Positions 46,089 through 54,385 of a stretch of 64,000 bases of DNA are shown in pieces (positions within the stretch are counted from its first letter, which is position 1; each line of letters starts with the position of its first letter). Location of the stretch: assembly GCF_004168255.1 (NCBI RefSeq), contig NZ_SEWG01000001.1:372001-436000 (forward strand). Reading direction: 5' to 3'. The stretch is from Mucilaginibacter terrigena. Its GTDB lineage: Bacteria > Bacteroidota > Bacteroidia > Sphingobacteriales > Sphingobacteriaceae. Under the pieces are notes generated by a model, which did no database searches, was not told where the DNA came from, and saw only the letters and a program-made list of their open reading frames with translations. A program made the translations under genes and the position numbers.

Positions 46089-47876
46089 ATGGAAAAACAC
46101 ATATATCAAACAGGCCTGATAGGCAATTGCGCCTTTTTGGCACATGTTAATAAAAATACAAATATAGAGTGGATGTGCTGGCCGCGATTTGATAGTCCGT
46201 TTGTTTTTGGCGGATTTTTGGACAAGGACAAAGGCGGCGAATTTTCGATATTGCCTGTAGGCGATTTTGAATCGCACCAGTATTACGCCGAGAACACCAA
46301 CGTGCTGCGAACCGAAATTACCTGCGCCACCGGCAAGTATAAGGTAACCGATTTTGCACCCCGGTTTTTTAAAAACAGCAGGTATTACAAACCGCTGATC
46401 CTGATCCGTAAGATCGAGCCAATCGAGGGCAGCCCGCGGATTCGGGTAAAGTGTAACCCCGTTTGCGATTATGGTAAAAAAAAGCAGGACAAACTACAAG
46501 GCAGCGATTCGATAGAGTTTACCGGCTGCGGCGAAAAAATGACCCTAACATCAAACATTCCGCTTACTTACCTAATAGACGAAGAATACTTCTCGCTTAA
46601 CGAGACCAAGTATCTGCTTTTAAATTATGGTACCGAGTTGGAAGGCTCGCTCAGCAGTACCTGCGAGGAATACCTGCGCGAAACCATAGAGTACTGGCGC
46701 TTGTGGATAAAACACTCGTCGATAGCTTCGTATTTTCAGCCTTATGTTATCCGTTCGGCCCTGGTGCTTAAAATTCACCAGTACGAAGATACCGGGGCTA
46801 TTATTGCGGCAAGCACCAGCAGCCTGCCCGAACACCCCGGCAGCGTGCGTAACTGGGATTACCGCTACTGCTGGCTAAGGGATACCTTTTATGTGCTTAC
46901 CTCGCTCAACCACATTGGTCACTTCGAGGAAATGGAACGGTATTTTAGTTACGTAACCGATATTTCGGTTTCGCAGGGCGATAGTTTCAGGTATCAGCCC
47001 CTTTACGGCATCACCGGGAAAAAAGACCTTGTTGAAACCATTATGGAACACCTGGACGGTTATATGGGCAACAAGCCGGTGCGCATTGGCAACCAGGCAT
47101 CAGAGCATATCCAGAACGATATATACGGGCAGGTGCTGATATCATTATTACCCTTGTACACCGACCATCGCTTTGTTTTTAGCGAACGCAAAGATTCTGA
47201 CAAGTGGATAGCATCCCTGTTAAGTAAAATAGAACGCACCATTGACGAGAAGGATGCCGGCATCTGGGAGTTCAGGAATATAGCGCACATCCATTGTTAC
47301 AGCAACCTGTTCCAGTGGGCCGGCTGTAACGCCGCCGAAAAGATTGCAATCACAATAGGTAACGACGAATTACTGGCCAAGGCGCAAAGCTTAAAGGCAA
47401 GGGCTGCAAAGCATATCGAAGATTGTTACGACCCTGAACGCAAGGTTTACACTCATGCCGTTGGCAGTCCCCATTTGGATGCCAGTACGCTGCAGCTTAT
47501 TATGATGAACTACATCGACCCTGCATCGCAAAAGGCGAAAGATCATTTAATCGCTTTAGAGAACGAGCTTAAAACCGAAGGCGGGCTGTTTTACCGCTAC
47601 ATACACAGCGATGATTTTGGGAAGCCCAAAACAACCTTCCTGATCTGCGCTTTCTGGTATGTAGAGGCGCTGGCCTGTGTGGGCAGACTGGAAGATGCCA
47701 TGCGCGAGTTTGAAAAGCTGCTTAAATACTGCAACCACTTATTATTATTCAGCGAGGATGTGGACGAAAAAACCGGCAGCCAGTGGGGCAATTTCCCACA
47801 GGCCTACAGCCACGTGGGTTTAATGAACGCCGCTTACCGGATAGCCATTAAGCTTGACAGGCCAACATTTTTATAA
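46089..47876 (+). CDS. Glycoside hydrolase family 15 enzyme (glucoamylase or trehalase)
   Basis: A 595-residue cytoplasmic GH15 protein. The N-terminal super-beta domain begins GLIGNCAFLAHVNKNTNIEWMC. The helical barrel contains RNWDYRYCWLRDTF near residue 258. GIWEFR holds the probable acid Glu, and FSEDVDEKTG the probable base Glu, before GNFPQAYSHVGL. GH15 includes glucoamylases and bacterial trehalases; the divergent trehalose operon favours trehalase, but the sequence does not decide. It is two bases upstream of an MscS channel gene. Confidence 0.9.
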   Translation: MEKHIYQTGLIGNCAFLAHVNKNTNIEWMCWPRFDSPFVFGGFLDKDKGGEFSILPVGDFESHQYYAENTNVLRTEITCATGKYKVTDFAPRFFKNSRYYKPLILIRKIEPIEGSPRIRVKCNPVCDYGKKKQDKLQGSDSIEFTGCGEKMTLTSNIPLTYLIDEEYFSLNETKYLLLNYGTELEGSLSSTCEEYLRETIEYWRLWIKHSSIASYFQPYVIRSALVLKIHQYEDTGAIIAASTSSLPEHPGSVRNWDYRYCWLRDTFYVLTSLNHIGHFEEMERYFSYVTDISVSQGDSFRYQPLYGITGKKDLVETIMEHLDGYMGNKPVRIGNQASEHIQNDIYGQVLISLLPLYTDHRFVFSERKDSDKWIASLLSKIERTIDEKDAGIWEFRNIAHIHCYSNLFQWAGCNAAEKIAITIGNDELLAKAQSLKARAAKHIEDCYDPERKVYTHAVGSPHLDASTLQLIMMNYIDPASQKAKDHLIALENELKTEGGLFYRYIHSDDFGKPKTTFLICAFWYVEALACVGRLEDAMREFEKLLKYCNHLLLFSEDVDEKTGSQWGNFPQAYSHVGLMNAAYRIAIKLDRPTFL

Positions 47877-47878
47877 GG

Positions 47879-48979
47879 ATGAGAGAGGGGATCAATACAC
47901 TATCAAAACAATTGCCGCCATGGTTGTGGAACATGGCTGTTATTGCCTTTGTATTGCTTATTGGCTTTATATTTAAGCTGATAATAACCGCGCTGCTTAA
48001 CTATTATAAAAACAAAAAAGAGGCCGGTTATTCCTTCTTCAGGTCGCTGGTTACGCATTTGAGCAGGCCGCTCAATCATTTTATCCCGCTGCTAACGCTG
48101 AATATTATTTTGCCATCGCTGGCGCTGAAAGAAGTTTACGAAGGCAACGCAAAAAGATGGGCCGGTATATTGCTGTTAATATCTTTTGCAAGCCTGATCA
48201 TGAACGGGATACGCATCCTGGAAGATTACGTTTATCATAAATATGATTTTAATAAGGCCGACAATTTAAAAGAGCGGAAGATCCGCACGCAGCTGCAGTT
48301 TATCAGGAAGCTGGCTACGGTATTAATTATCCTGATTACCATATCCCTCATTCTGCTGAGCTTTGATAGTGTGCGCAGGCTTGGCGCCGGGCTGTTAACA
48401 GGCGTGGGTATCGGCGGGATCATCATCGGCTTTGCCGCGCAAAAATCGCTGGGTAATTTACTGGCAGGTTTCCAAATAGCTTTTACGCAACCCATCAGGA
48501 TAGATGATGTGCTGGTTGTAGAAGGCGAATGGGGAAGGGTGGAGGATATTACGTTAACCTATGTGGTGTTAAATATCTGGGATCAGCGCAGGCTGATATT
48601 GCCTATCAATTACTTTATCGAAAAGCCTTTCCAAAACTGGACGCGCACTACATCCGAGATCCTGGGCACCGTATTTTTATATGTGGATTACACCGTACCG
48701 GTAGATATTTTAAGAACGGAACTGACCCGTCTGCTTAATGAATCGCCCCTGTGGGATAAACGCGTGGGGATTTTGCAGGTAACCGATGTTAAACAAAATA
48801 CCATCGAACTGCGCGCGCTGGTAAGCGCCGCAAATTCCTCGCAGGCATTTGACCTGCGGTGCTATATCCGCGAAAACCTGGTTAAATACTTGGGCGCAAA
48901 CTATCCGGATAGCCTGCCAAAAAACAGGTACACTATCGATGCTTTTACAGATAAGCCAATGGATAACCCCGCAGTATAA
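47879..48979 (+). CDS. MscS-family mechanosensitive channel
   Basis: A 366-residue inner-membrane channel that opens under membrane tension to release solutes after osmotic downshock. Four hydrophobic segments lie at about 19-40, 60-82, 93-112 and 140-165. The pore helix is rich in Gly and Ala (GAGLLTGVGIGGIIIGFAAQ, near 170). Then comes the conserved SLGNLLAGFQIAFTQPIRIDD and the cytoplasmic beta domain. The ATG is two bases after the GH15 stop, so the two are one transcript. Confidence 0.92.
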   Translation: MREGINTLSKQLPPWLWNMAVIAFVLLIGFIFKLIITALLNYYKNKKEAGYSFFRSLVTHLSRPLNHFIPLLTLNIILPSLALKEVYEGNAKRWAGILLLISFASLIMNGIRILEDYVYHKYDFNKADNLKERKIRTQLQFIRKLATVLIILITISLILLSFDSVRRLGAGLLTGVGIGGIIIGFAAQKSLGNLLAGFQIAFTQPIRIDDVLVVEGEWGRVEDITLTYVVLNIWDQRRLILPINYFIEKPFQNWTRTTSEILGTVFLYVDYTVPVDILRTELTRLLNESPLWDKRVGILQVTDVKQNTIELRALVSAANSSQAFDLRCYIRENLVKYLGANYPDSLPKNRYTIDAFTDKPMDNPAV

Positions 48980-48992
48980 CTTACCGCAATAG

Positions 48993-49017
48993 ATATTATT
49001 ATAAATTATAATAATAT
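48993..49017. repeat. 25-bp perfect AT palindrome
   Basis: ATATTATTATAA, a central A, and TTATAATAATAT. It lies after the MscS stop and 100 bases upstream of the amidase gene. It may be a regulator site or a weak terminator. Confidence 0.5.
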
Positions 49018-49116
49018 GATATAATACTCCCGAAAGTTGCCGATATTAGATTATTGAACTTATAATGATGTTTAATTAACTGATTGTAAGTTTAGTATAA
49101 CCTAAAACACATTATC

Positions 49117-50106
49117 ATGACAACAAAATCAGGGTTCACCTTAATGACAATCCAGGAATTTGAGACCTGGATAGATGCACAGCAGCTGGCACGTACCATT
49201 CTATTTATACAGGAACACCACACCTACAGCCCGGCCTACGCCCAATTTAGCGGTACCAACCACTTTAGTATGCAGCAGGGGATGAAAGATTATCACGTTA
49301 ATGCCAACGGCTGGAGCGACATCGGCCAGCATTTCAGCACTTTCCCGGATGGTACCATCATGACGGGCCGTTCGCTTGAAAAATCCCCGGCATGTATAAC
49401 GGGGAATAATGCTAACGCTATCTGTATCGAGAATATAGGAAATTTCGACGCCGGTAAAGATGCCATGAAACCCGCCCACCGCGAAACCATCATCCGCATG
49501 GCGGCAAAACTTTGTAAACGCTTCCATTTGGCTGTAAATACCAACAGCATTGTGTACCACCACTGGTTTGACCTGAGCACCGGCCAGCGCAACAACGGCA
49601 CAAAAAATAACAAAACCTGCCCCGGTACAGGCTTTTTTGGTGGCAATAAGGTTGCCGATTGTACCGCTAACTTTTTACCCCTTGTGGTACAGGCCGGCGG
49701 GTCTGTAGCGCCGGTTGCAAGCAGTGCTGCCATATTAAAATATGTAAGCGTAACGGCATCATCGTTAAACATACGCACCAAACCCGATGCCGCAAGCGCC
49801 AAAGCTACAGACAGGGACGCCGCTGCATTAGGCGCTATACTTAGGGTTTATAAAGAAACCAACGGCTGGTACAAGATCTCGGGCAGCCAGGAACATTGGG
49901 TGTTGGGTAAATACACTACAGATGTAAAAAGGGCTACCGTAACGGCCGATACCCTTAACGCAAGGAGCGGCCCCGGCAAGGACTTTGAAAAACTGGGTTC
50001 GTACACAAAAGGGCAGGAGTTGTTTATTGTAAAGGAAGAGAACGGCTGGTGCAAGGTAAACATGGACGACCGCTGGGTAAGCAAAGATTATTTAACGTTT
50101 GCATAA
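49117..50106 (+). CDS. N-acetylmuramoyl-L-alanine amidase (amidase_2) with two SH3b domains
   Basis: A 329-residue peptidoglycan amidase. The amidase_2/PGRP domain (about 25-190) has QEHHTYSPAY, VYHHWFDL and KTCPGTGF, which provide the His, His and Cys zinc ligands. Two bacterial SH3 domains follow: VTASSLNIRTKPDA (about 208-265) and VTADTLNARSGPGKDF (about 270-329). No signal peptide or membrane helix is visible at the N-terminus, so export would need another route, as for endolysins or secreted effectors. It is 11 bases upstream of a DUF2235 gene. Confidence 0.88.
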   Translation: MTTKSGFTLMTIQEFETWIDAQQLARTILFIQEHHTYSPAYAQFSGTNHFSMQQGMKDYHVNANGWSDIGQHFSTFPDGTIMTGRSLEKSPACITGNNANAICIENIGNFDAGKDAMKPAHRETIIRMAAKLCKRFHLAVNTNSIVYHHWFDLSTGQRNNGTKNNKTCPGTGFFGGNKVADCTANFLPLVVQAGGSVAPVASSAAILKYVSVTASSLNIRTKPDAASAKATDRDAAALGAILRVYKETNGWYKISGSQEHWVLGKYTTDVKRATVTADTLNARSGPGKDFEKLGSYTKGQELFIVKEENGWCKVNMDDRWVSKDYLTFA

Positions 50107-50117
50107 TCAGCCCAGCC

Positions 50118-51164
50118 ATGAAACGAATAATAGTTTGCAGCGACGGTACCTGGAATAAACCCGGCGACGTTTGCGAAGGCGAGATCGTACGCACAAACGT
50201 GCAAAAGATCTTCGAGGCTATTTGTAATGAAGATGATAAGCATGTTAAACAGATAAAATTTTACGACCAGGGGGTAGGCTCGAGCGGCACCTGGCTAAGC
50301 CGCAAAATTGATGGCGCTACCGGCCGCGGGCTGGACGATAATATCCTGGATGCCTACAAATTCATCATCTGGAATTACGAGATCGGCGACGAGATCTACC
50401 TGTTTGGGTTTAGTCGCGGGGCGTATACGGTGCGCAGTTTGGCCGGGCTGATCAGGACCGCGGGACTGGTAAAAAATAATAACCTGCGTTTGATACAAGA
50501 AGCTTACGATATGTACCGCGACCGCAGCACCCGATCCAAACACCCCGATGGTGAGGATGCGGAAACATTCAGGAAAAAGCACAGCCAGCCCGAGGTGCGC
50601 ATCAAGTTTATTGGCGTTTGGGATACTGTTGGCGCGTTGGGCGTACCGGTAAAAGGTTTTTATAACAAAAAAAGGTACGAGTTTCATGATACTACATTAA
50701 GCAGCTATGTAGATTATGCTTACCATGCGCTTGCTATTGATGAGCGCCGGAAGAGTTTTGTGCCTACTTTATGGCAGCAAAGCAAAAATGTACAGGAAAA
50801 CGATATTAAACAGGTTTTTGAACAACGATGGTTTGTTGGGGTGCATTCTAACATTGGCGGGGGTTATCCCGACGAAGGTTTAAGTGATATTACCCTGGAG
50901 TGGATGATAGCAAAAGCCAAAGGGGCTGGACTAAGCTTTGAAGAGGGCTATATTGCTGAAGAAGTAAGGCCAAATATCAGGGGGCGTTTGTACAAGTCCA
51001 ATACTTTGCCGTTTTCGCTGTTAGGCCAATTTATACGCAAACTTCTTAGAAAGCCCAGGGCTAATGATAGTGTGCATCCAACTGTTTTTCATCGTATTGA
51101 TGCAAATATTGGTTATCAACCGGTGAATGTAAAAGATAACATGCGCGAAAATATCAAAAATTAA
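50118..51164 (+). CDS. DUF2235 alpha/beta-hydrolase (Tle1-like)
   Basis: A 348-residue hydrolase-fold protein of the DUF2235 family, which includes type VI phospholipase effectors (Tle1) as well as many uncharacterised enzymes. IIVCSDGTWNKPG opens the domain, the nucleophile elbow is FGFSRGAYTVRSLAGLI, and FIGVWDTVGALG follows. I start at ATG 50118 (MKRIIVCSDG), since the upstream in-frame part overlaps the amidase gene. No signal peptide is seen. Its stop shares TTAA (51161-51164) with the convergent DUF4112 gene. Confidence 0.88.
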   Translation: MKRIIVCSDGTWNKPGDVCEGEIVRTNVQKIFEAICNEDDKHVKQIKFYDQGVGSSGTWLSRKIDGATGRGLDDNILDAYKFIIWNYEIGDEIYLFGFSRGAYTVRSLAGLIRTAGLVKNNNLRLIQEAYDMYRDRSTRSKHPDGEDAETFRKKHSQPEVRIKFIGVWDTVGALGVPVKGFYNKKRYEFHDTTLSSYVDYAYHALAIDERRKSFVPTLWQQSKNVQENDIKQVFEQRWFVGVHSNIGGGYPDEGLSDITLEWMIAKAKGAGLSFEEGYIAEEVRPNIRGRLYKSNTLPFSLLGQFIRKLLRKPRANDSVHPTVFHRIDANIGYQPVNVKDNMRENIKN

Positions 51165-51634
51165 AACTGCATAAACAGCCACCGTATCGAGATATAGCTT
51201 ACATACAGCACCGCGCTTATCACTACCAGTAGTACGACAAGTAAGATAGCGATGATGCCATTGCCGCTGCCGGTGTGTTTGCCTTCGCTGTAATGCTCTT
51301 TTAGAAGCTTAATATTTCGTGTGTTTGCCTTGATGTAAAAATCGGAGATCTGCCCCAGCAGGGGTATAGCGCCCACCACGGCATCTACACTGATATTGAT
51401 AGCCATGAGGATAAGCACCTTACGGCTTACGCCATTTTTGGCCATTACATATAGCAACGCCGCCGAAACGATGAAACCCGATACATCGCCCGCGAAGGGG
51501 ATGAGGTTAAGGATAGGATCAAGGCCAAAGCGGAAGTTGGTGCCGGGTATTTTAAACTTATCATCCATAACGGATGCTATCCGCTCTACCCATTTAAGCT
51601 GCCCGCTTAATACTACCTGTTTCGATTTGTCCAT
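51161..51634 (-). CDS. DUF4112 membrane protein
   Basis: A 157-residue protein. LKWVERIASVMDDKFKIPGT, then LDPILNLIPFAGDVSGFIVS, then AVVGAIPLLGQISDFYIKAN is the DUF4112 signature, with two or three membrane helices and conserved Pro-Gly-Asp turns. A further C-terminal helix (about 125-150) ends the protein. The family's function is unknown. It converges on the DUF2235 gene with a four-base overlap of stop codons. Confidence 0.85.
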   Translation of the reverse strand: MDKSKQVVLSGQLKWVERIASVMDDKFKIPGTNFRFGLDPILNLIPFAGDVSGFIVSAALLYVMAKNGVSRKVLILMAINISVDAVVGAIPLLGQISDFYIKANTRNIKLLKEHYSEGKHTGSGNGIIAILLVVLLVVISAVLYVSYISIRWLFMQF

Positions 51635-51840
51635 ATGCTACTTAAGAAATAATCGAGCGCTGTATTTGTTTTAAGCCTGCATTTTATTTACCTGGCCTGT
51701 AATTATGGATACTATGTGGGCACACCAGGTATCCAATCAGCTAACTGCTAATTGCCAACCGCCATCTGCTAACTGGTATGGTTGTTGCAAGGATATATCA
51801 AAGGCCGTAAAGCCATATTTATAAACTTAACACATCTGTT

Positions 51841-52017
51841 ATGAAAACCCAGGAAACAAAGAACAACGTATCCGGACAAGGATCATCAACCGCAGATCGC
51901 GCGCATATTGATGCTAAGGAAACACAAAAACAGAAAGGCATAAGCAATGGCGGCGGTCAGCGCTCCGACCAAACATCAAACAGGGATAATACCCGCAAAC
52001 ACGAGAATAAACATTAA
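51841..52017 (+). CDS. Small hydrophilic protein, 58 residues
   Basis: A 58-codon frame begins MKTQETKNNVSGQG and ends NTRKHENKH. It is almost wholly polar (Gln, Lys, Asn, Ser, Gly), with no predicted helix breakers other than GGG, so it looks disordered. A terminator follows 27 bases after the stop and the start lies in an isolated position, which supports a real single-gene unit. I do not recognise a family; abundant small polar stress proteins of this kind occur in Bacteroidota. Confidence 0.6.
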   Translation: MKTQETKNNVSGQGSSTADRAHIDAKETQKQKGISNGGGQRSDQTSNRDNTRKHENKH

Positions 52018-52043
52018 TATATTTTAATCTAATACCCTTAAAC

Positions 52044-52073
52044 GCCCTTGGTGAAAACTAAAGGGCTTTTTTT
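52044..52073 (+). terminator. Intrinsic terminator after the 58-residue gene
   Basis: GCCCTT (52044-52049) pairs with AAGGGC (52061-52066), followed by seven T. The 11-base loop is AT-rich. Its position supports the short gene upstream. Confidence 0.78.
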
Positions 52074-52133
52074 ATGAATATAGATCGTTATGGTGAGCCT
52101 GTCGAACCATTAGCGAACTATGCCTTACCACCC

Positions 52134-52210
52134 TGTCATTCCGAACGAGCGATAGCGAGGAGGAATCTTATACACCATACATCCAGCCCCGATACTCTTT
52201 CAAAATGACA
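52134..52210. repeat. TGTCATT...AATGACA dispersed repeat, copy A
   Basis: Starts TGTCATTCCGAACGAGCGAT and ends AATGACA. It shares GAGCGATAGCGA and the inverted ends with the elements at 60560, 60788 and 62587. Confidence 0.65.
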
Positions 52211-52270
52211 TTTTTGTTTGTTATCCCGAACAATTAAAGGATGACAAAAAAGCCTTATGTTTGATACCAA

Positions 52271-52978
52271 ATGCCCCTGATACACATCATCTTCGCCATC
52301 ATACTGCTTGCAGCAAGTTTTGCCAGTTATAAAACGGGCAAACTTACAGCCGGTGGCGCAGTGATGGGCGGCGCAGTTGCAGGGCTTATTTACCTGGGCA
52401 CTGGCTTTACGGGCATTGCTATGCTGGCGGCGTTTTTTGTACTGGCCACCACCGCCACATCCCACAAAAAGAGCCAAAAAAGAAGGCTTGACAAAAACGA
52501 CCACCAGGAAAAGCGCGATGCCCGGCAGGTGTTGGCCAACGGCGGCTTACCGGCTTTGTTGGGTCTGCTTGCCTATATATTTCCTGTTAATGCTTTATTG
52601 GCTACTATACTAATGGCAGCAGCATTTGCTGCGGCAACGGCGGATACTTTGTCGTCAGAACTGGGGACGGTTTACGGCAGGCGGTTTTATAATATCATCA
52701 CCTTTAAACCAGAGGAAAAGGGCAGGGACGGTGCGGTGAGTTTAGAGGGGTTGCTGATAGGCATAGCCGGATCGGCTATTATGGCTGCTATTTATGCTGT
52801 AAGTTCTCATTGGGACAGCATTTTAATTTATATTATTATCGCCGGTACCATCGGCAATCTCGCCGACTCCGTTTTAGGCGCCGCGCTTGAACGCAAAGGC
52901 CTTATGAACAACAACGAAGTAAACTTCCTGAATACATTTATAGCGGTTGCAACCTGCTGTTTATTAATGTATTTGTAA
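52271..52978 (+). CDS. DUF92 integral membrane protein
   Basis: A 235-residue inner-membrane protein with about six helices. TAGGAVMGGAVAGLIYLGTG, then ADTLSSELGTVYG, then KGRDGAVSLEGLL follow the DUF92 family pattern (relatives of eukaryotic TMEM19, and adjacent to phytol/farnesol kinase-like folds). NLADSVLGAALERKG near the C-terminus is the family's last conserved block. The gene is preceded by a dispersed repeat and followed by a palindrome. Enzymatic role unproven; a CTP-dependent kinase-like function has been suggested for related proteins. Confidence 0.88.
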   Translation: MPLIHIIFAIILLAASFASYKTGKLTAGGAVMGGAVAGLIYLGTGFTGIAMLAAFFVLATTATSHKKSQKRRLDKNDHQEKRDARQVLANGGLPALLGLLAYIFPVNALLATILMAAAFAAATADTLSSELGTVYGRRFYNIITFKPEEKGRDGAVSLEGLLIGIAGSAIMAAIYAVSSHWDSILIYIIIAGTIGNLADSVLGAALERKGLMNNNEVNFLNTFIAVATCCLLMYL

Positions 52979-53036
52979 ACAGCCGAAGCTTCATAAGAGC
53001 ATCCTGTTTACAGAATTATCTGCTTTTAAATATAAC

Positions 53037-53077
53037 GCTCCGTAGGTGCGCCCTCAAAAAGGGTGCACCTACGGAGC
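53037..53077. repeat. 18-bp stem palindrome between convergent genes
   Basis: GCTCCGTAGGTGCGCCCT (53037-53054) pairs with AGGGTGCACCTACGGAGC (53060-53077) apart from one G-T pair, around a CAAAA loop. There is no T run on either side, so it is not a standard terminator. A second small hairpin, GGCTC-N5-GAGCC (53111-53125), lies just past the aspartate kinase stop. Confidence 0.7.
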
Positions 53078-53128
53078 AAAAAAGATTGCAGGATGGGACT
53101 ATAAACAGGGGGCTCTTACAGAGCCGGT

Positions 53129-54385
53129 TTACTTCAACACAACTTGCGCGGTATTCCTGCTGGTTTGTTTCATTAAGATGGTTTTTCCGGCGGTAACTTC
53201 ATCAACTGCTTCATTGGTATAATGTCTAAGCGTTATCAGCGTAAGCTCGTTATTGTATTTTACTTTGAAGGATGCTTTCAGCGTTTGCAACAGCTTCTCA
53301 AACTTATCCGCAGCGTAATCGATACAGGCCGTGAAACTTAATGCCGAGGTCTGCATCATGTTAACTTTTACATTGTGCTTCGCGAACAACCCGAAGATAT
53401 CACTCAGATGGCTTTCGGAAATAAACGAATAATCATTAGCCGATATAGACAGCAACACCTGGTTTTGCTTAACGATGATAACCGGTTTCTCAAACTTGTT
53501 TACCGCACCTTCTTTAATCTGCGTACCGGGTGCAGTTGGGTCGGTAAACGGTTTTACTAATAGCGGTATCCTCGCGTTTTGCAAAGGTTTTATGGTTTTT
53601 GGGTGGATAACACTCGCGCCGTAGTAGGTCATTTCTATGGCCTCCTGGTAACTTAATTCATCAAACTTAATGGTATCGGCAAAATGCTTCGGGTCGGCGT
53701 TTAAAATGCCGGGCACATCCTTCCAGGTAGTAACCGATTCCGCACCCAAACAAGCGGCGAATATCGATGCGGTATAATCAGAGCCTTCGCGACCCAATGT
53801 GGTGGTAAAGTTCTCAGATGTACCTCCTAAAAATCCCTGTGTTACCACAATGCCGTTATTTAACAGCGCGGGGATGCTTTTGCTGATGCTGGCGCGTGTT
53901 TTATCCCAATCTACAACACCTTCGCGATAGGTGTTATCGGTATGGATATAGCCGCGCACATCAAGCCACTTGCTGGTGATGCCGGTATGGTTGAACCAGG
54001 CGTTAACGATGCGGGTAGATACCATCTCGCCGATGGATACGATCTGGTCATAAATAAAGTCGTGATCGTCCTGCGGTTCGTCCTCTATCATCCAGTCAAT
54101 CTCCACAAACGTATTGGCTATCTCGTCAAACACCGGGTGGCCTTCGCCGAACAGTTCATGCGCGATGTGGTAATGGTATTCCTTGATCTCCTCGAAGATC
54201 GGGTGCATATCATCAGTGCCGTTAAAGTAGGCGTTGGTCAACCGTTCCAGCGCGTTGGTGGTTTTGCCCATAGCCGATACCACCACCAGGATTTGGTTGC
54301 CGTTATAAGCGCTAACCACCTTGCCCAAATTAATAACACCCTGTGCATCCTTAACCGATGCACCACCAAACTTAAATACCAGCAT
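53129..54385 (-). CDS. Aspartate kinase
   Basis: Monofunctional aspartokinase of 418 residues, first enzyme of lysine, threonine and methionine synthesis. The N-terminal KFGGASVKDAQGV is the kinase signature. TTLGREGSDYTASIFAACLG forms the aspartate/ATP site near residue 203. The C-terminal part (about 290-418) carries ACT-domain repeats, for example ISANDYSFISESHLSDIFGL, for feedback control. The ATG lies 14 bases inside the end of the upstream lipoprotein gene, so translation is probably coupled. Confidence 0.94.
   Translation of the reverse strand: MLVFKFGGASVKDAQGVINLGKVVSAYNGNQILVVVSAMGKTTNALERLTNAYFNGTDDMHPIFEEIKEYHYHIAHELFGEGHPVFDEIANTFVEIDWMIEDEPQDDHDFIYDQIVSIGEMVSTRIVNAWFNHTGITSKWLDVRGYIHTDNTYREGVVDWDKTRASISKSIPALLNNGIVVTQGFLGGTSENFTTTLGREGSDYTASIFAACLGAESVTTWKDVPGILNADPKHFADTIKFDELSYQEAIEMTYYGASVIHPKTIKPLQNARIPLLVKPFTDPTAPGTQIKEGAVNKFEKPVIIVKQNQVLLSISANDYSFISESHLSDIFGLFAKHNVKVNMMQTSALSFTACIDYAADKFEKLLQTLKASFKVKYNNELTLITLRHYTNEAVDEVTAGKTILMKQTSRNTAQVVLK

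Noticed and set aside
49117..50106. Prophage endolysin
   Set aside because: No holin, tail, capsid or integrase genes nearby; SH3b amidases also occur as chromosomal genes.
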